A DNA stretch of 64,000 nucleotides, from assembly GCF_001612665.1 (NCBI RefSeq), contig NZ_BDAX01000023.1:158850-222849 (forward strand), in the 5' to 3' direction. Shown here piece after piece: positions 16,526 to 25,145 of the stretch; the first letter of the stretch is position 1; every line of letters begins with the position of its first letter. Both the position numbers and the translations under genes were made by a program. The DNA is from Nocardia alba NBRC 108234. GTDB lineage: Bacteria; Actinomycetota; Actinomycetes; Mycobacteriales; Mycobacteriaceae. The notes under the pieces are model-generated. The model was not told the origin of the DNA and ran no database searches. It saw only the letters and a list, made by a program, of their open reading frames with translations.

Positions 16526-17490
16526 CGACGGTCTCCGGCCGCGAGATCCTCGCTCACCCCGACGGCCGCGTAACGCAGGTACACCAGTCGTGCCGTCTCG
16601 TGGCGGGAGCGGCGGATGCCGTCCAGGATCAGGCCCGCGGTCCACGCGAGGCTGCCCAGCAGCAACAGCGTGAAAGCCAGGAACAGCGTCGGGAACCGCG
16701 CCACCTGATGGGTGTTGTAGAAGTCGATCACGATCGGCACGGTCAAGATGATCGACACCAGCCAGGCCACGGTGCCGAACAGGCCGTAGAACGCGACAGG
16801 GCGTTCGTGGCGCGCGAGGCCGAGGATCAGCGCGAGGATCTTGGTGCCGTCGCGGTAGGTGCGCAGCTTGGACTCGCTACCGGCGGGGCGGTCACGGAAA
16901 CCGACCGTGACCGCGGTCCGCGGCACCCGCAGGTGCAGCGAATGCACGGTCAGCTCGGTCTCGATCTCGAATTCGCGCGACACGGCGGGGAAGCTCTTCA
17001 CGAACCGGCGCGAGAACACCCGGAAACCGCTCAGCATGTCCTCGACGTTCTCGCCGAACACCTTGCCGACCACGCCGTTGAGCACCTTGTTGCCGGTCTC
17101 GTGACCGCTGCGGTAGGCGCTGGCGTCGGCGTCGTCCTGCTTGCGCACGCCGAGAATATGGTCGTAGGGGCCCTCGAGCAGAGTCTTGATCATCAGCGGC
17201 GCGGCCGACGCCTCATAGGTGTCGTCACCGTCGATCATCAGATACACGTCGGCGTCGATATCGGCGAAGGCACGGCGCACCACATTGCCCTTGCCCTTGG
17301 TGTTCTCGAAACGCACGATCGCCCCGGCCGCACGGGCGCATTCGGCGGTGCGGTCGGTGCTCAGATTGTCGTAGACATAGACGACGATCCCCGGCACAGC
17401 GGCCTTGAGGTCGGTGACGACCTTGGCGACCGCGGCCTCTTCATTGTGGCAGGGCACCACGGCGGCAATACGAAGCTCGGTGGAGTCCAC
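16522..17490 (-). CDS. GT2 family glycosyltransferase with two C-terminal membrane helices
   Basis: A 322-residue polyprenyl-phosphate sugar transferase type. The N-terminal catalytic domain has AAVVPCHNEEAAV, the DNLSTDRT nucleotide loop and DGDDT (from residue 87) as the metal motif, plus a DMLSGFRVFSRRFVK acceptor helix. Two hydrophobic helices follow at about 225-300, as in dolichyl-phosphate-sugar synthases such as DPM/GtrB. It probably makes a polyprenyl-phosphate sugar that the coupled DUF2142 protein could use (inference). GTG 17490 is chosen because it fits the domain and has GAGG upstream; the in-frame start at 17526 would reach into a repeat-rich region. Confidence 0.88.
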   Translation of the reverse strand: MDSTELRIAAVVPCHNEEAAVAKVVTDLKAAVPGIVVYVYDNLSTDRTAECARAAGAIVRFENTKGKGNVVRRAFADIDADVYLMIDGDDTYEASAAPLMIKTLLEGPYDHILGVRKQDDADASAYRSGHETGNKVLNGVVGKVFGENVEDMLSGFRVFSRRFVKSFPAVSREFEIETELTVHSLHLRVPRTAVTVGFRDRPAGSESKLRTYRDGTKILALILGLARHERPVAFYGLFGTVAWLVSIILTVPIVIDFYNTHQVARFPTLFLAFTLLLLGSLAWTAGLILDGIRRSRHETARLVYLRYAAVGVSEDLAAGDRR

Positions 17491-17565
17491 CCGGTCAATC
17501 CTCGAAGTTAGGCAGCAGTGGGACACCGGGAGGCTACAGGATTATCGGCGGCGCGGGCGCCGCGT

Positions 17566-17657
17566 GTTCGCGGCCCCGAGGGGCCGCCGGTTAGCCGCCG
17601 TTGCTTGCTCCTTCGTCGCGTACGCAACGGCGGCTAACCGGCGACCCGGCCGCGAAC
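17566..17657. repeat. Dispersed hairpin element, copy A
   Basis: Outer arms GTTCGCGGCC (17566-17575) and GGCCGCGAAC (17648-17657) enclose a perfect 18 bp stem: CCGGTTAGCCGCCGTTGC (17587-17604) and its complement (17624-17641), around a 19-base loop containing CTCCTTCGTCGC (17608-17619). Related copies lie at 26181-26272 and 62516-62608. It is in the 390 bp gene-free interval 17491-17880. No coding function is supported. Confidence 0.85.
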
Positions 17658-17897
17658 CGGCCACTGCGTGGCCGCCCCTCCCTAAGGGTCGGGGGTGGGG
17701 GCTGGCTGTTCTTGTGGCGTGCGGGGTAGTGGCTGACCGGGGAACCGGCCGTTGCGTGGCCGCCCTTTTCCTATGGTCGGGGGGCGTTGTGGCGTGCGCG
17801 TCGCTGTCTGACCGGCTGATCGGCCGCTGTGTGGTTGCCCTCCCTTGGGGGCTCGGGTGGGGGTTGGTTACCGTCGTGGCGTGTCGCTACCCGTTGA
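17654..17897. repeat. Three degenerate tandem units (about 76-88 bp) downstream of copy A
   Basis: Units begin near 17654, 17742 and 17818. Each starts GAACCGGCC or GATCGGCC, then a short hairpin (for example GGCCAC-TGC-GTGGCC), a C-rich run, a G-rich run, and a GTGGCGTG segment. The third unit runs across the start codon of the following GtrA gene at 17881. The same module follows copy C at 62516. Confidence 0.65.
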
Positions 17898-18405
17898 ACC
17901 GCCTGCTGCTTCTTTTGTGTCGAAGGTGGTGGCGGGGTTGCGGCAGGGGGCGGCATTCCTTGTTGTGGGGGCGATCGGGTTTCTCGTCGACGCGGGGACC
18001 TACAACCTGTTGGTGTTCTGGGGCGGGGGATTGTCCCTGTCCGAAGGTGTGCTCTATCACTCTCCGTTGGTCGCCAAGATCATCGCGATCGTGGTGGCGA
18101 CGGTGGTCACCTACTTCGGGAACAAGTGGTGGACCTACTCGCATCGCGAGTCGGGCAGCCCGGCTCGGGAATATCTGCTTTACGCGATCGTCAATGTGGT
18201 AGCGATCCTCCTGCAACTCGGCTGCCTCGGCTTTTCCCGTTATGTGCTCGACCTGTCGTCGCCGCTGGCGGACAACATTTCCGCCACCATCATCGGGCAG
18301 ACCATGGCGGTCGTATTCCGCTATTGGGCCTACGGGAAATTCGTTTTCACCGGCCCATCGGCAAGCGCTGAGCAACACGCGCGGGGTGCGGCTACACCTC
18401 ACTGA
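17881..18405 (+). CDS. GtrA family membrane protein, second copy
   Basis: A 174-residue protein with four predicted helices: FLVVGAIGFLVDAGTYNLLV, the central helix KIIAIVVATVVTYFGNK with its NKWWTYS loop, and the final FRYWAYGKFVF. It has the GtrA fold and, like the protein at 2285, is proposed by family to help transfer polyprenyl-linked sugars. GTG 17881 lies inside a repeat unit and has no clear ribosome-binding site, so the exact start is less certain. It sits 112 bp upstream of glfT2, suggesting a role in galactan assembly (inference). Confidence 0.83.
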   Translation: MSLPVEPPAASFVSKVVAGLRQGAAFLVVGAIGFLVDAGTYNLLVFWGGGLSLSEGVLYHSPLVAKIIAIVVATVVTYFGNKWWTYSHRESGSPAREYLLYAIVNVVAILLQLGCLGFSRYVLDLSSPLADNISATIIGQTMAVVFRYWAYGKFVFTGPSASAEQHARGAATPH

Positions 18406-18517
18406 CGAAGCGCGGGCAGCGCGCGATTGATATCCTCGCCCCGCCCGCCGCGACGCCAAAACTTTTACGCGACTCCCCTGCGTCGGCGCAGTCGATACCG
18501 AGAATTTCGAGGACTTC

Positions 18518-20416
18518 ATGGAGCAGTCGGCTACCAAAGCCGTGACCGAATCGAACGATCGGCGCGAGGCCGCGCCCGCATCGCTGCGGGGTGAACACTC
18601 AGCGCCCGAGCGGCTCGTACTGGCTCGGGGCATCTTCACCGGGCCGTCGGCGCGGGTGAGCGACGACCTCTACGCCGTCGTGAAGGGCGGTGCCGCGGTC
18701 CGCGAACGCCACTCGCTGCACCTGCCGAAGGGCGCGACCGCGCACACCAACACCTACTTCGGCCGGTTCGCCGCCAGCTACTGGCAGCGCTGGACCACCG
18801 TCACCGAGGTGTCGGTGGGTGCGCAGCTCGTGGTCGGCGGCAAGGCGAACGTGCGTCTGGTCGCCTCCGATATCGCCGGGCACCGCCGGATCATCGCCTC
18901 GCTGGTGGCGACCAGCAGCGGCAACGTCTCGCTGACGGCGCCGCTGGACCAGTACGTCGACGGTGGCGCGTTGTGGCTCGAGTTCGACGCCGTCGGGGGC
19001 GAACTCGAGATCACCGAACTCGCCTGGACCGCGCAGGCCCCCGAGCAGGTGCGCCCGGTCGCCATCGCGATCTGCACCTTCAACCGGGCCGAGGACTGCG
19101 CGCACACCGTCGCGGCGCTGGCCTCGGACGCGGTGGTGCTTGCCGCGATCGACGCGGTGTACGTCGTCGACCAGGGCACCGACCTGGTCGAGGATCGGCC
19201 GCTGTTCCAGCAGGTCCGGCCCGAATTCGGCGACAAGCTGCGCTACATCCGCCAGCCCAACCTCGGCGGCGCAGGCGGCTTCACCCGCGGGCTCTACGAA
19301 GTCTCCGCTGCCAACGAGCACGCCGACGTCATCCTGATGGACGACGACATCCTCTGCGAGCCCGAGACCGTGCTGCGCCTGCAGGCGTTCGCCAATCTCA
19401 CCGTCGAACCGACCCTGGTCGGTGCGCAGATGCTGTTCCTGCTCAACCCCGACTACCTCAATGTCGGCGCGGAGGAGGTGCACCTGCACGAGCTCAAGCA
19501 CGGCCAGAAGGTGCCCAAGGCGCTGCGCAACACCTCCATGCTCAAGAAGAACCAGGAGCGGCGGGTCGACGCGGGCTACAACGCCTGGTGGACCTGCCTG
19601 ATCCCGGCCGAGGTGGTGGCGAAGATCGGGCTGCCGGTGCCGATCTTCTTCCAGTGGGACGACGTCGAGTACGGCATTCGCGCGCGCGAGCACGGTTTCG
19701 TCACCGTCACCCTGCCCAACGCCGCCGTCTGGCACGCCGACTTCTACTGGAAGGACTACGACGACTGGGCGCGGTACTTCTCCACCCGTAACTCGCTCAT
19801 CGTCGGCGCCCTGCACACCGATCTCGACGGCAAGGCGATCACGCGCGAGTTCTTCCGCTACATCGCCGAGCACCTGGTCGGCATGCAGTACGGGCTGGTG
19901 CACACCACCCTGCAGGGCATCGAGGACTTCCTGAAGGGCCCGAAGGCGTTGCGCGACGGCGGTATCGACGCGCTCGCCGCCGCCCGCAGCACCCGCAACG
20001 ACTACCCCGAAACCATCAAGCACCCCGCGGCCACCCCGCCGGTGAACTCCGCCGACATCTCCGTGCGCCGGGCCGGCGGCGAACCGAGCCGCACCACCCT
20101 GGTGCTGATCAAGCGCGCCATCACGCAGTGGACCGGCCGCACGCAGCCCGGTCTGATCGGGGTCACTCGTGAGGACGCGCACTGGTGGCACATCGGCCTG
20201 TTCGAGCACGTGGTCGTCACCGATGCCTCGCAGTCGGGCGTGCGGGTGCGTCGTCGGGACAAGGCTCGCGCACGCGCGCTGCTCATTCGCGCCTACCGCA
20301 CCCTGCGCAAGCTCCGCAAGGAACTTCCGGCGTTGCAGGCCGAATACCGCAGGGCGGTACCGGAACTCACGAGTCGGGAGAACTGGGCGCGGCTGTACGG
20401 CATCGACCCGAGCTGA
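18518..20416 (+). CDS. glfT2: Galactofuranosyltransferase GlfT2
   Basis: A 632-residue bifunctional transferase that polymerises the galactan with alternating beta-1,5 and beta-1,6 linkages from UDP-galactofuranose (637 residues in M. tuberculosis). The N-terminal beta-sandwich is followed by a GT2 domain from AIAICTFNR (about 182). The metal motif MDDD is at 274-277, WDDVEYGIRAREHG carries the catalytic acid, and VWHADFYWKDYDDW the metal-binding histidine. GAGG lies five bases before the ATG. It is followed after 3 bases by the GNAT fusion gene. Confidence 0.96.
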   Translation: MEQSATKAVTESNDRREAAPASLRGEHSAPERLVLARGIFTGPSARVSDDLYAVVKGGAAVRERHSLHLPKGATAHTNTYFGRFAASYWQRWTTVTEVSVGAQLVVGGKANVRLVASDIAGHRRIIASLVATSSGNVSLTAPLDQYVDGGALWLEFDAVGGELEITELAWTAQAPEQVRPVAIAICTFNRAEDCAHTVAALASDAVVLAAIDAVYVVDQGTDLVEDRPLFQQVRPEFGDKLRYIRQPNLGGAGGFTRGLYEVSAANEHADVILMDDDILCEPETVLRLQAFANLTVEPTLVGAQMLFLLNPDYLNVGAEEVHLHELKHGQKVPKALRNTSMLKKNQERRVDAGYNAWWTCLIPAEVVAKIGLPVPIFFQWDDVEYGIRAREHGFVTVTLPNAAVWHADFYWKDYDDWARYFSTRNSLIVGALHTDLDGKAITREFFRYIAEHLVGMQYGLVHTTLQGIEDFLKGPKALRDGGIDALAAARSTRNDYPETIKHPAATPPVNSADISVRRAGGEPSRTTLVLIKRAITQWTGRTQPGLIGVTREDAHWWHIGLFEHVVVTDASQSGVRVRRRDKARARALLIRAYRTLRKLRKELPALQAEYRRAVPELTSRENWARLYGIDPS

Positions 20417-20419
20417 CCG

Positions 20420-21322
20420 GTGACCCGTTTCGTTCGGCCCGCCTCCGCGTCCGACGCGGAGGCGGCCGCCGCGCTGCTGGCCGAGTTGCACGCGCATTTC
20501 GAGGTGCACCGCCCGGCCGACATCGCGCGGCGTGCGCGGCGGGTGACCGAGCAGACCTGGGAACCGGTGCTGCTGATCGTCGAGGACGAAACACCGCTCG
20601 GCTTCGCGACCTATGATCTGTCCCGGCCGAGCAAGTGGGGGACAGGCTATGTACGGATCTCGGAGTTCCTGATCACGGAGTCGGCACGCGGTACCGGTGC
20701 GGGCGCGGCCCTGCTCCGCGCCATCCAGGACATCGCGAGCGCCGCCGAGGTAGCGGTGAGCGAACCGAACCAGGCCGACCCGGATGTGTTCACGACCGTG
20801 GAGCGCTACATCGGTTCCCATGTCATCAACTTCGCCTACGAGCGAGCCGAGGCCGGGCACTGGTCCGCGCTGCGCGCCGAAGCCGCGAAGAAGGGCTGGC
20901 CGGAACCGCGACTCAACGACCTGTGGCACACCGAACTCCACGACGATCCCGAGCCCGGCCACCTCTACGCCGAGGGTGAGGTGCCGTTCATCCTGCTGCC
21001 CGACGGTCGCGTGGTCACCGCGCGATTCCGGACGATCTACGTCAAGGAATACCTCGGCCACGGTCCGGAGAACCGCTGGACTCTCGCCCTGTCCGGTCAC
21101 GAGCTGCGCACGGTAGGCGGACTGGAGATCGACCACAGCTGGTCACGAGCGGAGAACCGTCCCGCGTTGGCGGTGCCACTGGACGACGGCCGACTCATGG
21201 TGAACTATGCCTACTACGCCAGCAATCATTTCGGCTCCGACCGAGGCACCATCGACTACTTGATCGATCTGTCAGCGGCCACCGCGTCACAACGCGCCCA
21301 CGTCATCTTCGAAGAGGACTAG
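20420..21322 (+). CDS. GNAT acetyltransferase fused to an unknown C-terminal domain
   Basis: A 300-residue protein. Residues 1-125 form a GNAT domain: PVLLIVEDETPLGFATY, then the cofactor loop ITESARGTGAGAALL. Residues of about 150-300 contain no domain I recognise: FILLPDGRVVTARFRTIYV, EIDHSWSRAENRPALAVP and NYAYYASNHFGSDRG are its most distinctive segments. It starts 3 bases after the glfT2 stop, so it is almost certainly co-transcribed. Acetylation of an envelope sugar is possible but unproven. A perfect-arm hairpin follows. Confidence 0.75.
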   Translation: MTRFVRPASASDAEAAAALLAELHAHFEVHRPADIARRARRVTEQTWEPVLLIVEDETPLGFATYDLSRPSKWGTGYVRISEFLITESARGTGAGAALLRAIQDIASAAEVAVSEPNQADPDVFTTVERYIGSHVINFAYERAEAGHWSALRAEAAKKGWPEPRLNDLWHTELHDDPEPGHLYAEGEVPFILLPDGRVVTARFRTIYVKEYLGHGPENRWTLALSGHELRTVGGLEIDHSWSRAENRPALAVPLDDGRLMVNYAYYASNHFGSDRGTIDYLIDLSAATASQRAHVIFEED

Positions 21323-21326
21323 CGAG

Positions 21327-21372
21327 GATCATCAGGCACTGACGCTCTTGCCCGCGTGAGTGCCTGATGATC
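21327..21372. terminator. Hairpin terminator with perfect 14 bp arms
   Basis: GATCATCAGGCACT (21327-21340) and AGTGCCTGATGATC (21359-21372) with an 18-base loop, between the convergent GNAT-fusion and rsgA genes. No T tract is present. Confidence 0.75.
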
Positions 21373-21384
21373 AACTGCCCTGGT

Positions 21385-22416
21385 TCAGCGGCGGCCCCGT
21401 TCGCGGTAGCTCTTACGCTGCTGTTTGTTGATGTCGCGCCAGACCCGTTCGCGTTCGGCGGCCAGCCGCTTGTCGGTGCGCGACGCCATCCACTCGTTCT
21501 CCCTGGCGAGTTTGCGATAGCTGGTCAGCCTGCGTTCGGTGATGGTGCCGTCGGCGAGACCGGCCTGGACCGCGCAGCCGGGTTCGGTCTCGTGGACGCA
21601 GTCGGTGAAACGGCAATCAGCAGCCAGGGATTCGATGTCGCTGAACGTCTTGCCGATGCCGTCGGCGGCGTCGTAGAGGCCGATGCCGCGCAGGCCGGGA
21701 GTGTCGATGAGCGTGCCGCCGCCGGGTAGCGGTCGCAGCTCACGATGCACTGTGGTGTGACGGCCCTTGCCGTCCACCGCGCGAACCGCGTTGGTGGCGA
21801 ACACTTCCGCGCCGAGCAGTGCGTTGGCGAGAGTGGACTTGCCCGCACCGGACGGTCCGATCAGGGCGACGGTGCCGCTGAGTACCGCGGTGAGCACGTC
21901 GAGACCGACAGCGGCGGCGGCGCTCACCGCCACCACGGTGGCGCCGGGCGCGATCGCGCGCACCTCGTCGAGCGGAAGATATTCCGCCGCATCGGCTTTG
22001 GTGAGCACGACCACCGGCTGGGCATTGCTCTCCCAGGCCAGCGCGAGCATCCGCTCGATCCGCCCCAGATCCACATCGCCATCGGCGGCAGAGCAGATCA
22101 GCACGGTGTCCACATTGGTGGCCAGCACCTGGGCTACCGAGCGTCCCGATACCGACGATCGCATGATCGCCGAGCGCCGTGGGAGCAGCTGTCGCACAGT
22201 GCGTTCGGCATCGAGTCCGACCCAGTCGCCGGTGCACAGTCCGGTGATGTCGCGCGGGCAGGCGGCCCGCGCCGGGCCGTGCGGGGTCACCACATCGCAT
22301 TCGCTGCGGTCCATCCGCACAATACGAGCCGGAACGAGATCGTCGACCAGCGGCAGATATTCAGTAGCTACGGCTTCGGTCCAGCCGTAAGGGACGAGCA
22401 GGTCGTAGTCGACCAT
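21385..22416 (-). CDS. rsgA: Ribosome small subunit biogenesis GTPase RsgA
   Basis: A 343-residue circularly permuted GTPase that assists late 30S maturation. The motif order is permuted as expected: VVVLTKADAAEYL (G4), then GPSGAGKST (G1), then DTPGLR (G3). The C-terminal zinc motif is CRFTDCVHETEPGC (Cys, Cys, His, Cys). ATG 22416 gives the family length; a longer in-frame reading to 22527 adds a Pro/Arg-rich stretch with no domain. The 198 bp upstream to 22614 contains nothing recognisable. Confidence 0.93.
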   Translation of the reverse strand: MVDYDLLVPYGWTEAVATEYLPLVDDLVPARIVRMDRSECDVVTPHGPARAACPRDITGLCTGDWVGLDAERTVRQLLPRRSAIMRSSVSGRSVAQVLATNVDTVLICSAADGDVDLGRIERMLALAWESNAQPVVVLTKADAAEYLPLDEVRAIAPGATVVAVSAAAAVGLDVLTAVLSGTVALIGPSGAGKSTLANALLGAEVFATNAVRAVDGKGRHTTVHRELRPLPGGGTLIDTPGLRGIGLYDAADGIGKTFSDIESLAADCRFTDCVHETEPGCAVQAGLADGTITERRLTSYRKLARENEWMASRTDKRLAAERERVWRDINKQQRKSYRERGRR

Positions 22417-22614
22417 GATGGGGGAATCCTTCGTCGGGTGCCGAACCCGATCGACGGGTTCAGCGAGTAGAGGTGTTGTCCGGAGCGGCCTGGGCGGGCG
22501 CACAATCGCGCCGCCCGACCACGGCAATCCACACGTGGGTACTCACGGACATCCACCTCCTCTCCAACGTTCGAACACCACTGTGCCCGACCACGCAGGC
22601 ACCCGGCAACTCAT

Positions 22615-23160
22615 TTACGGCACGAAGACTTCGGTCGACTGGGGGATGTTGGGCTTGTCGGTGCGGACCGTGACCTGGATACGACCGGGGCCGGTGTTCG
22701 CGATCACGTCCTGGACCGGGTAGGTGCTGGTGCTGGTGGCCGGGATGAAGCGGGTCACCGAGCCGGTGGCGCCGCTGTCGAGGTTGCGCCAGTCGACGAC
22801 GACGTTCACATCGCATGCCAGCACGGTGGGCGCCCAGTTGCCGAGCGGGGAGAAACCCTGCGAGACGCGCAGGGCGATGCTGTGGGTGGCGCCGGGCGCC
22901 ACGCTGGGAGAATTGAGCGGTCCGTCGAACGCGGTGCCCGCCACGTTCAGGAGGCCGACGCAGACGCCGTTGCCCAAGGTCGCCACCGGCGCGGTCTTGA
23001 CTTCGTTCATCACGCAGGAGCGCGGGCCGACATTGGACCAGCCGAGCTGGCACTGGTCGTCCGCCTGGGCGGTGCCGGGTGCGGCGAGACAGAGCGCGGC
23101 GCCGACGAGCGCGGTCGCCGCGGCGGAGGCGAAACTCTTTGCGAAGGTCACGTTTCGCAT
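22615..23160 (-). CDS. Secreted protein of unknown function
   Basis: A 181-residue protein with a clear signal peptide: basic start, hydrophobic ALVGAALCLAAPG, and cleavage near TAQADD at residue 33. The mature part is a beta-rich domain of about 148 residues with four cysteines (QCQLGW, RSCVMN, NGVCVG, VLACDV), suggesting two disulfides. It has a single-gene layout between rsgA and glfT1. I do not recognise the family. Confidence 0.75.
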   Translation of the reverse strand: MRNVTFAKSFASAAATALVGAALCLAAPGTAQADDQCQLGWSNVGPRSCVMNEVKTAPVATLGNGVCVGLLNVAGTAFDGPLNSPSVAPGATHSIALRVSQGFSPLGNWAPTVLACDVNVVVDWRNLDSGATGSVTRFIPATSTSTYPVQDVIANTGPGRIQVTVRTDKPNIPQSTEVFVP

Positions 23161-23215
23161 CGTAGGACTGAACGGCCGATTGCTGCCAGAGGGAACTACC
23201 CCCTACTTTCGGGGG

Positions 23216-24295
23216 CTAGTCGGGCTTGCCGAAGTGTTCGTTGCGGCCCAGTGAGCGCAGCCGGAACCATTCCTTGAGGCCCGCCGGGTCGCGCCGGGTC
23301 ACCAGGAAGAACCAGGAGAAGCGAATCCACTCCTGCGGCAACAGCTTCCGCATTCCCGGCTGCGACATCAGGTAGCCGCGATTGCGGTAGGTGAAGTAGC
23401 GCTTCACCGGGTCGTCCGGGTACTGGGTGTGCATCCGCCCGCCCAGGATCGGCTTGAATTCCTCGGCGCCGTTGGGGTGCAGGTAGGCGGTCTGCAGGCA
23501 GGTGCCGAACGGCAGCCCGGAGCGAACCAGGCGGCGATGCACCTCCACCTCGTCGCCGCGCACGAACAGCCGCAGGTCGGGCACGCCGATCAGGTCGACG
23601 GCCTTCGCCGAGATCAGCGCGCCGTTGAACAACGACGCGATGCCGGGCAGGAAGTCCTCGTCGCCGAGCTCCGAACGCAGCCGACGCCACACCACTCCGC
23701 GACGCAGCGGGAACGCGAGGCGATCCGGTTCGTCGATATCGCAGACCACCGGCGACACCTCCACCAGGTTGTGCCTGCGCGCGCAATCGATCAGGGTCGC
23801 GAGTACTTCGGGCCCGTCGGGGCGGCCGTCGTCATCGGCCAGCCACACCCAATCCGCGCCCTGGGTGAGCGCGTGCAGCATGCCGAGCGCGAAACCGCCT
23901 GCGCCGCCGAGGTTGTGGCGTGAACCCAGGTACGTGGCCTCGATCGGCTGCTGCGCGACCAGCTCGGCCACGGCGTCTTCGTTGGCGTTGTCGACGACGA
24001 TCAGATGGTCGACCGGACGGGTCTGCGAGGCGAGCACTTTCAACGACTCGGCGAGCAGTTCGCGACGCTTGTGCGTGACGACCACCGCGATGATGCGGGC
24101 GGTCGGGCCGGTCTCGGTCGTGATGTCGGCGGGTTCGGCACCGGGGGGCAGTTCCGCGTCGTCGGGCAGCACGATCGGTTCGGCGGGCAGCACGGCGGCG
24201 GGCTCCACGGGTGCCGGGGTCGCCTCTAGTCGGTCGGTCATGCTGAACCCACCCGGCACGGCGGCCGGGGCAGCCTCGTCACGTTGACCGCTCAT
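23216..24295 (-). CDS. glfT1: Galactofuranosyltransferase GlfT1
   Basis: A 359-residue GT2 enzyme adding the first galactofuranose residues to the rhamnosyl-GlcNAc linker (Rv3782 in M. tuberculosis). After a Pro/Ala/Glu-rich leader (1-65), the catalytic domain starts at IIAVVVTHKRRELL, with DDDG in VWLADDDGRPDGPE as the metal motif, LGGAGGF, and FVRGDEVEVHRR as the acceptor/acid region. The ATG overlaps the wzt stop (ATGA, 24292-24295), so it is the third gene of wzm-wzt-glfT1. Confidence 0.94.
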   Translation of the reverse strand: MSGQRDEAAPAAVPGGFSMTDRLEATPAPVEPAAVLPAEPIVLPDDAELPPGAEPADITTETGPTARIIAVVVTHKRRELLAESLKVLASQTRPVDHLIVVDNANEDAVAELVAQQPIEATYLGSRHNLGGAGGFALGMLHALTQGADWVWLADDDGRPDGPEVLATLIDCARRHNLVEVSPVVCDIDEPDRLAFPLRRGVVWRRLRSELGDEDFLPGIASLFNGALISAKAVDLIGVPDLRLFVRGDEVEVHRRLVRSGLPFGTCLQTAYLHPNGAEEFKPILGGRMHTQYPDDPVKRYFTYRNRGYLMSQPGMRKLLPQEWIRFSWFFLVTRRDPAGLKEWFRLRSLGRNEHFGKPD

Positions 24296-25134
24296 ACCTG
24301 CTTCTGCTCCAGCTTCTTCTCGCCCGTCGCGCCGAGTGCGCCCTCGGTTTCCAGATCTCGCAGCACCTGTGCCACGTGATTACCCGCCTCGGGGCCCTCA
24401 TACGCTCGCACAACGTCCTCGATTCCGCCCTGTTCGCGGATCTGACCGTGGTCGATCCACATCGCGGTATCGCAGAGCTGGGCGAGGAATTCGTTGGAAT
24501 GGCTGGCGAACACCAGGATGCCCGACCGCGCGACCAGCGACTGCAGCCGGGTGCGGGCCTTCTTCATGAATTCCGCGTCGACCGCGCCGATGCCCTCGTC
24601 GAGCAGCAGGATCTCGGGGTCGATCGAGGTCACCACGCCCATCGCCAGCCGCACACGCATCCCGGTGGAGTAGGTGCGCAACGGCATCGACAGGTACTCG
24701 CCGAGCTCGGTGAAGTCGGCGATCTCGTCGATCTTGGCCATCATCTGCTTGCGTGTCTGCCCGAGGAACAGACCACGGATGATGATGTTCTCGTAGCCGG
24801 AGATCTCCGGGTCCATGCCGACGCCGAGGTCGAACACCGGAGCCACCCGGCCGCGGATGCGCGCACTGCCGCGCGAGGGTTCGTAGATGCCGGAGAGCAG
24901 GCGGAGCAGCGTGGATTTGCCCGCGCCGTTGTGGCCGACCAAGCCCACCCGGTCGCCTTCTTTGAGCGACAGATTGATGTCGCGCAGCGCCTCGACCACC
25001 ACCACGTCGGAGCTGTTGCGTCCGATCGCGCCACCCGCCTTGCCGAGGAACGCCTTCTTCAGCGACCGCGTTTTAGCGTCGAAGATCGGGAACTCGACCC
25101 ACGCGTCATGGGTTTCGATACTCACACGGCTCAT
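24292..25134 (-). CDS. wzt: Galactan ABC exporter ATPase Wzt (RfbE-like)
   Basis: A 280-residue ATPase for export of the lipid-linked galactan (Rv3781-like). Walker A GHNGAGKST starts at residue 67, the signature is YSTGMRVRLAMG, Walker B is ILLLDEGIG, and the H-loop is FASHSNEF. It is of the type lacking a carbohydrate-binding C-terminal domain. ATG 25134 has AGGAG eight bases upstream. It follows wzm by 11 bp and overlaps glfT1. Confidence 0.94.
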   Translation of the reverse strand: MSRVSIETHDAWVEFPIFDAKTRSLKKAFLGKAGGAIGRNSSDVVVVEALRDINLSLKEGDRVGLVGHNGAGKSTLLRLLSGIYEPSRGSARIRGRVAPVFDLGVGMDPEISGYENIIIRGLFLGQTRKQMMAKIDEIADFTELGEYLSMPLRTYSTGMRVRLAMGVVTSIDPEILLLDEGIGAVDAEFMKKARTRLQSLVARSGILVFASHSNEFLAQLCDTAMWIDHGQIREQGGIEDVVRAYEGPEAGNHVAQVLRDLETEGALGATGEKKLEQKQV

Positions 25135-25145
25135 CGAGACTGCTC

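Noticed and set aside
17405..18202. A 265-residue plus-strand frame across the repeat region
   Set aside because: It crosses the hairpin repeat and out-of-frame GtrA sequence, and the peptide is Trp/Arg/Gly-rich with no domain.
18599..21136. Long antisense reading frame of 845 residues opposite glfT2 and the GNAT gene
   Set aside because: High-GC codon structure produces long open antisense frames; the composition is Arg/Gly/Val-rich and the plus-strand genes have clear family motifs.
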